64,000 bases of DNA. Origin: Molossus alvarezi. Lineage: Eukaryota > Chordata > Mammalia > Chiroptera > Molossidae. Both the position numbers and the translations under genes were made by a program. Shown here one piece after another: positions 33,552 through 44,271 of the stretch; position 1 is the first letter of the stretch, and each line of letters starts with the position of its first letter. The notes below the pieces were generated by a model. The model was not told the DNA's origin and did not search any database. It worked only from the letters and a program-made list of their open reading frames with translations. The DNA lies in contig CM073899.1 in the NCBI GenBank assembly GCA_037176705.1, positions 6,820,001 to 6,884,000 on the forward strand, written 5' to 3'.

Positions 33552-35325
33552 TGACAGTGTTCATATGTTTTGCTTTGGGTTTGATTATATTTTATTGATT
33601 TTATAATATCTGACTAATAATTATACATGATCGAGCTATTTTACATATTATTTCACAATAATAATAGCACACAATATATTTTTCTTATGCTAATAAAAAT
33701 AAAGTATATGATATGATATAACAATTATTTCATTATATAATCTCCTAATTCTCAAGCATACAACTACCTTTTACTACTAGAAAGTAACTATAAATATAAA
33801 TATAATGTACTAGTTCTATATTTTGATGTGTTTTGTCCTTTAGTTAACAGCATATATCGTGCCTGTGACAATTACCCACTGTTGAAAAACATCTTTTCAA
33901 AACAGTGCAGCATTTGTCTCAAGCGAGCTTGTGTTAAAGTATTTCTTAATGATAAATCACTTCACAGATTAGTCACATTGTCTGAGCTGTACTTTACCAC
34001 TTCAACTAACACATACAAACATAGTCTAGTAGAATACAGAAGCCATGTGCTCTGGTTTAGTGCCTGCGTCATCACAACGGTAGGAGGAGAATCCTGGCAG
34101 TAAAGAAAGTTCTGCAGTGTGCGCAAACTGTGGGGCAGTCACTCCCTTCAATCCCAAATGGGACAAGTGTTTCTCTTAAGCCAAACATTCTTCCTGCGCT
34201 TCTCTGTGGTACTAATCACTTACACCTTCCTCCACTGAGAGAGAACTAAGCTGTGCAACGTGGCCAGCTGTGCTTTGCTCAAGGAAGTGCCAGCGGAAGC
34301 AATATATAGTGGTTGTCCTATCCACACGTTACTTCAAAATATAAATCTTTTTCCTGTGGAGCTTGTCTTTACTTAAACTTTGCTAATTAACCTCTATAAC
34401 ATGTAATTTTCTCCTTGAATAAACCCTTTGGTTATGTGATTAGAGTTATTATTCGCTGTTAATTTGATAAAGTCAATGAGATGTTAAGAACTATCATTCC
34501 AAAGTACGGAAAGAACTGTCGCTTGGGCAAGCATACAAAATGTGTTCTGGATTAACTAGACTCGTATTTTCCAATTTTAATATAATCAGATAACAATTAA
34601 TTATTAAAGAGACAATCTTAAACAAAATGTCATATTAACATTCAAAATAGTTGTGCTCACCAACTATGAGGATATACAACTTCTCTGGATTTCTTAGAGC
34701 TACTATCAAAGCATGGCCTCCTGAAACAAAAAGTATATATACAAAAGGAGGCAAGAATGTTTGCCTTTACTTCTACTAGAAAAAAATATTCTTTTTATAT
34801 GTCATGAGAATTAGACCTGTGGCTATTTTTTCTAATTCATTGCTCTGATCTGAACTGAAAGAATAATAAATTTCCCTTAATGTCCTTGAGAGGGCTAAAT
34901 GGTTCTAGTGCAGACAGGGCCCCCAGACTAAGACCTCAAGGTGCCTGGGTATCTGGCCCTTGGAGAGACATGTACATTCCAAAAGGTTAGGCAGAAAACC
35001 CAGGATCATTCCATCCCTCGTTAAAGGATAAGTTGTTTATCTCTCCTTTTAGGAGCGGAGGGGACAGTTATCTTTTCTCTGTGCATAAAGCAAGAAATGT
35101 TTTTTTCTCCCTCATCTCTCAGATAAAAAAAATTTACCATTTCTTATTGTGTTAACTGCAGATCTAGGTGTGGGTCATTGCCACTGAAGTTTTGGCCGTG
35201 ACACTTACTTGTTTTCATGACCCAAGTGTCTTATGTTTCTGCGATATATATATATAAAGTGGGAACATCTCACACTATTTGCAGTCCTTGACAATGCTGG
35301 TATACTTACTATGTTCCAGAATTAA
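33552..35325. other. AT-rich unique DNA; no gene recognised
   Basis: AT-rich, including a TA-rich run around 35,245-35,256. No supported gene, RNA or transposon end was found. A 91-codon plus-strand frame at 33,828-34,103 is unassigned and probably accidental. Confidence 0.45.
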
Positions 35326-36620
35326 TATTTTTTATAGAATTTATTTGGGGTGACATTGGCTAAAAAAATTATATAGGTTTCAAGTGCAGAATTCTATAAT
35401 ATATCAACTATATACTGTATTGTGTGTTCACCACCAAAGTCAGGTCTCCTTCTGTCATTTTTTTTCACCCCACCCTTTACCCTCTTCTATCTCCTCTCAC
35501 CCCCATCTCCTTCTGGTAATCACCACTATTTTGTCTGTGTGTATGAGTATATTTTTGCTTAATCCTTTCACTTGTTCATGCAGTCCCCCAAAAGTGAGCC
35601 TTCCTAACAGTTGTCAATCTGCACTTTATGCATCTGTTGCAATTTGTCTGTTAGTTTACTTTGTTCATTAGATTCCACATATAAGTGAAGTCACATGGTA
35701 TCTGTCTTTCTCTGACTGGCGTATTTCAGTTAACAAAATCCTCTCCAGGTCCATACATATTATCACAAAAGTCAAGTTTTCCTTCTTTTTATGACTGAGT
35801 AGTACTCAATTTGGCAAATGCACCACAAATTTTGGACAGAAACATGCAAAAAATAAAATTAGACCACCTTCATATATCATACAAAAAATAAACTAAAAAT
35901 AGATTAAAGACTTACATATACAACTTGAAACCATTAAAACCCTGAAAGAAAACATAGGCAGTACAATATCAGACATTTCTTGTAGAAATATGTTTTCCTG
36001 ATATATCACCTAAGGCAAGAGAAACAAACAAACAAACAAAAAAATAAAGAAAAAGACTACATCAAACTAAAAAGTTTTTGCACAGAAAAGGAAACCATCA
36101 ATATAACTAAAGGAAAACCTACTGAATGGGAGAACATATCTGCCAATAATATATCTAATAAAGGGTTAATATCCAAAATTTATACACTTACATAACTCAA
36201 CACCAAAATAACAACAACAACAATAATAATAATAACCTAAGGAATCCAATTGAAAAGTGAGCAAAGACCTGAAGAGACACTTCTCCAAAGAGGACATACA
36301 GATGGCTAATAGACATATGAAAAGATGCTCAATGACACTAATCATCAGATAAATGAAAATTAAAAGCACAAAGAGATGTCATCTCACACCTGTCAGAAGG
36401 GCTACCATCAATAAATCAACAAACAATAAGTGCTGGCGAGGCTGTGGATAACAGAGATCCCTTGTACACTATAGGTGGGAATGCAGACTGGTGCAGCCCC
36501 TAGGAAAACAGTATGAAGTTACCCCCCAAAAGTTAAAAATGAAACTGCCTTATGACCTAGTAATTTTATTTCTGGGAATATATCCAAATAATGCTATGCT
36601 ATAAACATCTATTAAATAAC
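35326..36620 (-). mobile_element. LINE-1, 5'-truncated with 5' inversion, 3' end at about 35,326
   Basis: 35,326-35,838 is the L1 3' end in minus orientation ('TTATTTGGGGTGACATTGGC', 'TTGTGTGTTCACCACCAAAG', 'GATTCCACATATAAGTGAAG', 'TGACTGAGTAGTACTCAATT'). At about 35,838 it flips to plus and gives the ORF2 stretch immediately upstream: 'AAGACTTACATATACAACTT', 'AGTTTTTGCACAGAAAAGGA', 'GATGTCATCTCACACCTGTC' and 'GGGAATATATCCAAATAATG'. About 100 bp of element sequence is missing at the junction. This is the classic twin-priming form of a minus-strand L1. Confidence 0.88.
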
Positions 36621-38290
36621 ATCACACTGTAAAACAATCAATTTATAGGTCAGGCAACAAAAGATAGAGTTTAAGACAACTACCAAGGACATTCAACCAG
36701 TAAGAAGCATGGAGATTAGAAATTTGGTTTATATAACTCCAAAACTATTGATTAGTTACTAGGGTGCTTTTACCACATATGGTTTGGTTTTGACAAAGAT
36801 TTAGAAACTTAAAGCAGATAATTTATAGATTTTGTTCTCTTAAAATTGAACACTAAGCCAAGCCCACCTCTCTCTTTTAAGGAGATTGAACTTGTGATAC
36901 TATTGCTTTCCATAACCAGAATGTTATATTAATTATCTGGGTATGATTATGCAGGATTTGTTAAGTTAAATTATTTCAAGAATGTTTCTGCATAGCTGAA
37001 TAGAGTTGGTTTCTCTTCTATAGCCTTAATAATAAAAAAAAAAAACACTGCATTTGAAATATCTCCTTAGTATCTTTGTAGTGTTTCTTTATATTTACTA
37101 CAATACAATAAAGATTATGAATAGCAAATATAATTTCAAATAAAAATGTCCCAATAATAATTTACATTGTAATAAAATTTGCATAAATTATAAAAATTTG
37201 AAGAATGAAATCTCCCTTTACATAACAAAACAAAACCAATAACTAAATAGCTAATTAAATAAATAAAGCAGACATAAAGACCACAATAAGATACTACAGA
37301 AAAACTGGGAAAAGAAATATTGCTGGTTCATCTCAGAAGATAAATAATAACAAAAATAATTAAATTCGCTGAAATGAAGTTAAAATTCAAACATACTATC
37401 AAAATAAACACTGCTGAAAACTCAAGTAGAAATAGAGAATATAACTAAGAAGATAAAAAATAGAAATAGATGAGAAATATAAAAGTGTTTATTAGAAAAT
37501 AATACGGACATAATTACATAGTGAACATGTCTGAGAGAAGACCAATTAAGAGAAAAACATATACAGCTTTATTTAAAGAAATCAAATTTTGCAAAATATA
37601 GATTATTAGAATCTACCAATTAAACATCTTGCTTTCCAGGAATAATTAAGCCACAGAAGTCAATCCTGAGGCCTAAGTCAATCAACTTATTAAACATCAA
37701 GGAGAAGAAAATAATCTTTGATCAACTAGATCAGGTCAATAAAGAAATCTTCTAAGAAATAAAAACTATTTAGCTTCAGTAACTTCAACTGCAAAATTGA
37801 ACACATGAAAATAATGTTCTGAAGAAAGAAAATGTGAACTTCCAATGCCAATATACTATTTAAAAATAAAGGATACAGTTTAAAAATTCTGAAAATGTAA
37901 AAACAAACAGAAATTATTCTTTTGAAGAGAGAGAATTTTCTTATAAACAATACAAGAAGACAAACTTCTGGCAACCAGCAAATGAAAGTGTAAAACAAAC
38001 AAACAAACCAAAACCACAATATTGTAATGGATAGTAGAAAATTTACTGTCTTTAAAAAGCAAGATGAAAAGTGAATTGGCAATTATTGTTGCAAAAGAGA
38101 ATTTAAATGTTGCAAACTATTGCACGTTAAAATGTGCAATAAAATAAATAATAGGTGGTAGTGGTTGGAGAAAGAAAACTACCAATAATATGATTATGCT
38201 GACTTTATCATGTTATAGCTAGTTATCAAAATCTATCATTAAAACAGAGTAAGAGCTCCGAAAAAATCCATATGTATAGAAAAAAATTTT
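36621..38290. other. A-rich DNA, possibly old L1, unassigned
   Basis: Strongly A-rich plus strand from about 37,020. The composition hints at an eroded plus-strand LINE body, but I find no motif firm enough to say so. A 118-codon minus frame at 37,726-38,082 is low complexity and not credible. Confidence 0.35.
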
Positions 38291-38295
38291 TTTTT

Positions 38296-39597
38296 AAAAA
38301 GAAGCCAAATGTGTACAATGGAGAAAATAAAGCCTCTTCAGTATATGGTGCTGAGAACATTGTAAAGCCACGTGCAAAAGTATGAAAGTACACTGCTGTT
38401 TGTCACCATACACAAACATTAACTAAAAATTGATCAAATACCTAAATATAAGACCCAAAACATTAAAACACATAGAAGAAAATAAAGGTACCAAAATTAT
38501 GAAATTTGGTTTCAGGATTTTACAAATTTGACCTCAAAAGCAAAGGAAGTAAAATAAAAATAAATGAATAGGACCATACCAAACTAAAAAGCTTCTGCAC
38601 AGCAAATCATCAACAAAACAAAAAGGCAATCAAATGAATGGGAAAAGATATTTGCAAATAACAGCTCTGACAAGGGGTTAATACCCAAAATATATAAAGA
38701 ACTTATATAACTCAACAACAACAACAAAACAAACAACCCAACTAAAGAAATGGCAGAGGACCTAAGCGCACTATTCTCCCAAGAAGTCACACAATGGCCA
38801 ACAGATGCATGAAAAGATGCTCAAGCTCACTAGTTATTAGGGAAATGAAAATCAAGACCATAACAAGATACCACCTCACACCTTATTAGAATGGCTGTTA
38901 TCAACAAGACAAGTAATAATTAGTGTTGGCGAGGTTGTGAAGAAAAAAGGAACCCTCATTCACCGTTGGTGCGAATTCACTAAGGAAAACACTGTAGAGG
39001 TTGTTCAAAAATTAAGACTAGTTACCATAACCCAACAATCCCTCTTCTGGTTATCTACCAGAAAACACTGAAAAAATTTATTTATAAAGATACATGTATC
39101 CCTAAGTTCATTGAAGCATCATTCATGATGGCCAACACATGAAACAACCAAAATGTCCTTCAATTAATGGTTGGATAAAGATGTGGTACATATATACAAT
39201 AGGATACTACTCAGCCATAAGAAAAAAAAATGAAATACTTCCATTTGTGACAATATGGATGAGTCTTGAGAATATCATGCTAATCAAAATAATTAAGACA
39301 TAAAAAGCTAAGACCCATATGATTTCATGTATATGTGGGATCTAAAAATAAAAGCAATAAACAAGATAAACAAATAAAAAGTCACAAACATGGACAACAG
39401 TATGTGGTTAGCAGAGAGAAAGAAAGGTAAGGGGAAGGGAGAAAAGGGTAAGAGAGACCATATATATGGTGATGGAAGGAGATTTGACTTTGGGTGGTGA
39501 ACATAATGAAATATGCAAAAATGTAAATAGAGGTGTACAACTGAAACATCTAATTTATTAACCAGTGTCACCCCAATAACTGTAATAAAATTAAAAT
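38296..39597 (+). mobile_element. LINE-1 ORF2 3' half and 3' UTR, 5'-truncated
   Basis: Recognisable plus-strand order: 'AAGCCTCTTCAGTATATGGT' (FNKWCWENW region), 'AAAAAGCTTCTGCACAGCAA' ([10 protein letters not shown]), 'GATACCACCTCACACC' (MRYHLTP), 'ATACTACTCAGCCATAAGAA' (EYYAA) and a 3' UTR ending 'AGTGTCACCCCAATAACTGT' plus an A-rich tail. The frames are destroyed by stops and indels. It is an older family than the 42.5-kb element, since the 3' UTR lacks the G-rich tract. Confidence 0.85.
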
Positions 39598-41165
39598 ATG
39601 TATATCATCCGATACTAAAAATCAATAATATTCAAAATCAAGTAAATATGTTCAACATATAAAATAATTCATTGAAATAATGAAACACTTGGAAAGAAAT
39701 GGAAGAATAAATTTATACATTCTTTATTTTTCAAAGTAGGGATAACTCATATCTAATAAAATGGAAAATTATTATGAATTAGACAATTATAGTAAGGTAA
39801 ACCTTCTCAACTAAAAGTAAGCACTAACAAGGTATATTAAATAATAAAATGTCTTTAGTAAAACTAATAAAATATGATTTCAGAATTAAATCACACATAT
39901 CTGTTATTTTAATTAATACCCATCACAAGGAAATGTCTGTCATATTAGTTCAGTAAGCCAAACACACCTATGTAATATAGATAAAAAATGTATAAAGTGA
40001 GGTGATTTAGGAAAGTTAAAAAATGAAAAGATTATCTGTAACAAAAATGAATACGTAAATAAATAAAATTTAAAAATAAAACAAAAAATAAAAAGATGCA
40101 GGCAAATGGGATAAAATAGAGGTGATAGTGTTTATGTCAGAAAATGTAGAATTCAGGGAGACAGCATTAAGTGAAGCTAAGAAAAACACTGTATAATAAA
40201 GTATGCAATCTATAATATCAAGGTGAAAATAACAAAATATTAACATCATAATAAAAATACATGGACATTACATGAAAAGTAAACTGAGACTTTAATGTAC
40301 ATTTCTTTTTCCATAACAGATCGAGTCAATAAAACCTAAGTACTAACAGAAGATTGCATCTGTCTATATTCAGGAATATACTTTACTCAGGTTCTTGAAC
40401 TGACATATGATTACACTGGTGCTGCTGCCTTTGCAATCTGCTTCCGTGTGTCCTCTAATGTCCTGTAACTAATATTCTCAGTACTTTTGAAATACTTCGA
40501 CAATTAGAACAAAAAATACATACGCTAAAAGGAGGTTATAATGCAAAGGAAATCCAACACACATTCTCGTAGGTATGGTAACCCCTCAAATACACCTAAG
40601 AAGCTGCTGAATCTAGAACAATATGAAAAGCATATATTCTCAGATAGGTAAATCTCTGTGAATTCTAACACCAGATGAGACTTTGAACAGCTTGTGCAAC
40701 CAGCCTGAACCTGTGTCTGCATCTTAAGAAAGTGAATGTAATCCCACCACCAGAGCAGCACTAGGAGAAAAGCCAATTTCAAGTCTCTGCCTTCTAAAGA
40801 AGCTTGAAAGGAAACAACAGACATGCAGTCCTCCACACCCTAGCTATATGAAGCATATCTAGACATATCAGAAAATCCAGGTCATCTTGAACAATTTAAT
40901 GACTAATTTGAATGAAAGCAGAAAATAGTATCAAACCTGCAGTGACAAGAAGTTGGGAATATTGGCTAATGTACTGGAATAAAAATGCAGATCCAGATAG
41001 TTTTTGTCACCTTGAAACAAACTGATGGCATTTAAGAGTATTAAATGTAGAAGAATTCATTTACTTTTAGAACATTAACTACATGAAGGGGATAATCTGT
41101 GATGGCAATACTTCTGGAAAAAATAATAGCTGCCTGAAAGATGGAGCTCAGTCGATGATTTGATA
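39598..41165. other. A-rich then unique DNA; no gene recognised
   Basis: 39,600-40,330 is A-rich and may be old LINE sequence. 40,330-41,165 looks unique. A 103-codon minus frame at 40,525-40,836 has no recognisable domain. Confidence 0.4.
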
Positions 41166-41624
41166 CCCAGGCAGGCGTCACGTTATTGTGTTTCCTTGTA
41201 TTGCGTTTGCTGACATCGTTTGTTTTTGTTTGTTTGTTTGTTTTTGTTTTTTTTTTTTTACAAATCAAAGGCTGTGGCAATCCTGCCTGGAGCAGATCTA
41301 TCAGCTCCATTTCCCAACAGCATTTATTCACTTTATGCCTGTGTCTCACTTTGGTAATTCTCAGAATATTTCAAACGTTTTTATTATTGAGTCATGGTGA
41401 TCTCTGATCAGAAACCTTTGATGTTTCTATTATAATTGTGGTGGGGTGCCACAGACAATGACCACATAAAATTCAAACTTATTCCATAAATGTGTCTGCT
41501 CTGACTGTGCCACCGACCATTCCACTCTCTCTCTCTCTACCTTCAGACCTTCCTCGTCCCTGAGACTCAAAATTCAAATTCGTCCAGTCAGTAACCCGAC
41601 AGTGCCCTGAAAGTGGTTAAGTGG

Positions 41625-42510
41625 GAGGAATAGTCACACATCTTCCATTTTAAATGAAAAGCTAGTAATAATGGCCTAATGAGGAAGGCATATTGAAAGC
41701 CAAGATAGGCCAAAAATGTTCTTGAAGAAAATTAAAAGTACTTCTCCAGTGAACACGTGAATGATAAGGAAGCAAAACAGTCTTATTGCTAATGTGGAGA
41801 AAGTTTTAATAGTCTGGATAGGTCAAACCAACCATAGCATTCCCTAAGCCAAAGCCTACTTGAGAGAAAGACCCTAACTCTCTTCAATGCTGTGAAAATT
41901 GAGAGAGCCGAGAAAACTCCAGAAGAAAAGTTTGAAGTTAGGAGAGTTTGGTTCACGAGGTCCAAGGAAAGAGGCCCTCTCTTTGACACAGAAGCGCAAG
42001 GTGAAGGAGCAATTGCTGATGTAGGAGCTGCAGCAAGTTATCAAGATCGATCGATGTTAATTAATAAAGGTGGCTATGCTCAACAATGGATTTCAATATA
42101 AATAAAACAGTCCTATATTGAAAAAATACGCCATCGAGAAGAGGTTAAGTTAATACCTGGCTTCAAATCTTCAAAGGCCTAGTGTACTGTTTGGTGAGGG
42201 GTTAATGGAACTGCTGACTGTGAGTTGAATCTAGTTCTTACTTACCATTCTGAAAATCACTGGAATTATGCTAAATCTACTCCGCCTGCGCTCTATAAAT
42301 GAAACAGCAAAGCCTGGATGGCAGTCATCTGTTGCCTACATGGTTTATTGAATATGTTAAGCCCACTGCTGAGAACGACTGTTCATGCACCTGGTTCCCG
42401 AGACTTTGTGAGAGATGGAAATTAGATGATGCCTGCTGCCTGAACATCCGTTCTGCATCCCATGGGCCAGGCAGTAATTTCAACTTCAACTTTCCAGTCT
42501 GTTACGTAAG
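41625..42510 (+). pseudogene. Tigger1 transposase pseudogene, N-terminal and central part
   Basis: The sequence tracks the DDE transposase of Tigger1, related to pogo and to the CENP-B/JRK families, which cuts and pastes DNA at TA sites in the nucleus. Surviving in-frame pieces include 41,892-42,101, with 'KIERAEKTPEEKFEVRRVWF' (the CENP-B-like DNA-binding part). Another piece starts at 42,299, with 'KQQSLDGSHLLPTWFIEYVK' and 'CLNIRSASHGPG' (catalytic region). Stops and frameshifts separate them and a stretch of the catalytic core is deleted near 42,390, so no functional enzyme is possible. The remaining C-terminal part is right of the L1. Confidence 0.8.
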
Positions 42511-42522
42511 AAATGCATATTG
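42508..42522. repeat. Target-site duplication of the full-length L1 (left copy)
   Basis: AAGAAATGCATaTTG here and AAGAAATGCATtTTG at 48,359-48,373, 14 of 15 matching. The duplicated word is Tigger1 sequence, so it also joins the two Tigger1 halves. Confidence 0.93.
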
Positions 42523-43344
42523 GGGAGGGATAAAAAATGGCGGCGGAGTGAACGGAGCTACACAGACCGTCTCCCAGAACCAAACTGGAATTACAACTAT
42601 AACACAGACAAATCGACGGGAAAAACCAACAGAAAAGCAGCCTGGAGGACCATACAACGAGGGACACTGACTCCATCCCGGTAGGCTTGCGAGGGCGCGA
42701 GATGGGGCTGGGAGCCCACGGTCGGCAGCTCGGCAGCGGCCTTAACTGGGAGCAGCACCTTCAGGTCACACTCCCAGGCGGCCCCACAGCGCAGCCGGGA
42801 CAGAGGCTAAAACAGCAACAGCCACTCACCTTGGGCTCCGGCAGAGGGAGGGCAGACTGGACTGGAGCTGTGTCGGGACACTCAGGGTTTGGAGGGCGCT
42901 CAGAGCTTTGGCTGAGTGCAGCCACTCAGGAGAGTGGCCACATTGCTCCTTCCCAGGGCTCTGAGGGGAGGCAGCAGCCCCTCTCTCGGAGATCCAACCC
43001 CACCCTGTGGGCCATTGAAGTGCTAATTGAGGTTCACTAACAACCAGCATCTGCCCCACCCTCGTGAAAGCCCCTTGGCTGAGCACCAGAGGGAGTTTTT
43101 CAATCAACTGACAACCCAAAACTCATCAAGTAACCTAGACTGCTAGCCTCCAGGCAAAAAGCTAGAGGATAACAGCACCTTTCCTGGGCTGGCAACTTTA
43201 ACCAGGAAAGTAAGACTTGACAGTGGTGTTCGACGTGGGTCCTCCCTCGCTCATCTAAACACAGGAGAGGGTGCCACAAACAGCAGAACACCAACACCCA
43301 CAGGGAGAACTTGACAGGCTCCAAAGCCCACAGTGATAGCCAAA
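42523..43344 (+). promoter_or_regulatory. L1 5' UTR with internal promoter
   Basis: A GC- and CpG-richer leader of 822 bp. A YY1-like core, AAAATGGCGGC (42,534-42,543 region), sits about 12 bp inside the element, the position at which human L1 carries its YY1 site that sets the transcription start. The rest has no TATA box, as expected for an internal RNA polymerase II promoter. Small open frames here (for example 42,687-43,040) are not considered real genes. Confidence 0.7.
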
Positions 43345-44226
43345 ATGGTGAAACACAGAAACAGAAGCCAAATGAAAGAGCAAGAGACCTCCACCGAAGA
43401 TGAGATCAATGTGGAGCAATTAGGCAAGTTAACAGAGCTAGAATTCAGAGCCATGATCTTAAAGAAGCTGAACACCATGAGTAAGGACACGGAGACACTG
43501 AAAATAAGCCAATTGGAAATTAAAAACCAACAAGAAGAGATAAAAAATGACATATCAGAAATGAAAAACACATTGGATGGTTTAAAAAGCAGAGTAGAGG
43601 AAGCTGAGGACCGGATCAGTGAATTAGAAGACAGGGTAGAAAAAATCAACCAATCAGAAAAACAAAAGGAAAAAACTATTAAAAAACAGGAAGACAGCTT
43701 AAGAGAACTATGGGACAACTGGAAACGTAATAATATTCGCATCATAGGAGTCCCCGAAGAAGAAGAAAATGAGCAAGGGATAGAGAATATATTCAAAAAA
43801 ATAGTGACAGAAAACTTCCCTAAATTGGTGAAGGAAGAAGGCATTCAAGTTCAAGAAGCACAGAGAGTCCCAAGTAAGAAGAACCCAAACAGGCCCACAC
43901 CAAGACACATAGTAATTAAAATGCCACAAATTAAAGACTAAGAGAGAATCCTAAAAGCAGCAAGAGATAAGCAACAGGTTACCTACAAAGGGAACCCCAT
44001 AAGGCTCTCAGCTGACTTCTCACAAGAAACACTACAGGCCAGAAGAGAATGGCATGAAGTAATCAAAGTCATGAAAAACAAGAATCTGAATCCAAGACTA
44101 CTCTACCCAGCAAGGCTATCATTCAAAATAGAAGATCAAATAAAGAGCTTCCCAGACAAAAAAAGGCTAAGGGAATACATTAGCACCAAACCAGCACTGC
44201 AAGAAATGTTAAAAGAACTGCTGTAA
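43345..44226 (+). pseudogene. L1 ORF1 (RNA-binding chaperone), one premature stop
   Basis: ORF1p coats L1 RNA as a trimer and acts as a nucleic-acid chaperone in the cytoplasmic RNP. The start is the ATG at 43,345, in good context (AAAATGG). Residues 1-34 are a basic/acidic leader. A long heptad-rich coiled coil spans about 35-125 ('ISELEDRVEKINQSEKQKEK'), followed by the RRM with 'NNIRIIGVPEEEE' near 133 and 'RPTPRHIVIKMPQ'. A TAA at 43,939-43,941 ends translation at codon 199. Beyond it the same frame stays open to 44,226, so only one nonsense change breaks a 293-codon gene of normal length. The lost part is the C-terminal domain. Confidence 0.92.
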
Positions 44227-44271
44227 TTAGCAGTAGAAATGGGAAGAAAAATAGAACCACACTAAACAAAA

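Larger units (their letters stand above)
41171..42522 (+). mobile_element. Tigger1-type DNA transposon, left half
   Basis: A pogo/Tc1-mariner class element. Its left end reads 'CAGGCGTCACGTTATTGTG'. Then come 'AGGCTGTGGCAATCCTGCCT', 'GCATTTATTCACTTTATGCC', 'ATTCTCAGAATATTTCAAAC' and the transposase-coding part from about 41,620 ('GAGGAAGGCATATTGAAAGC', 'AGTGAACACGTGAATGATAA', 'TTGATGAAG'-like text near 42,062). A T-rich slippage tract sits at 41,219-41,261. The element is split at 42,508-42,522 by a full-length L1 and resumes at 48,359. Without insertions it is about 2.3 kb, close to the usual 2.4 kb. Confidence 0.88.

Noticed and set aside
42299..42670. 123-codon open frame at the Tigger1/L1 border
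   Set aside because: It joins a Tigger1 transposase fragment to L1 5' UTR across an insertion boundary; it is a chance read-through, not a gene fusion.
43251..43844. 197-codon open frame antisense to L1 ORF1
   Set aside because: It mirrors the A-rich coiled-coil part of ORF1; the complement of that coding sequence is naturally low in stops. The sense frame explains the sequence.
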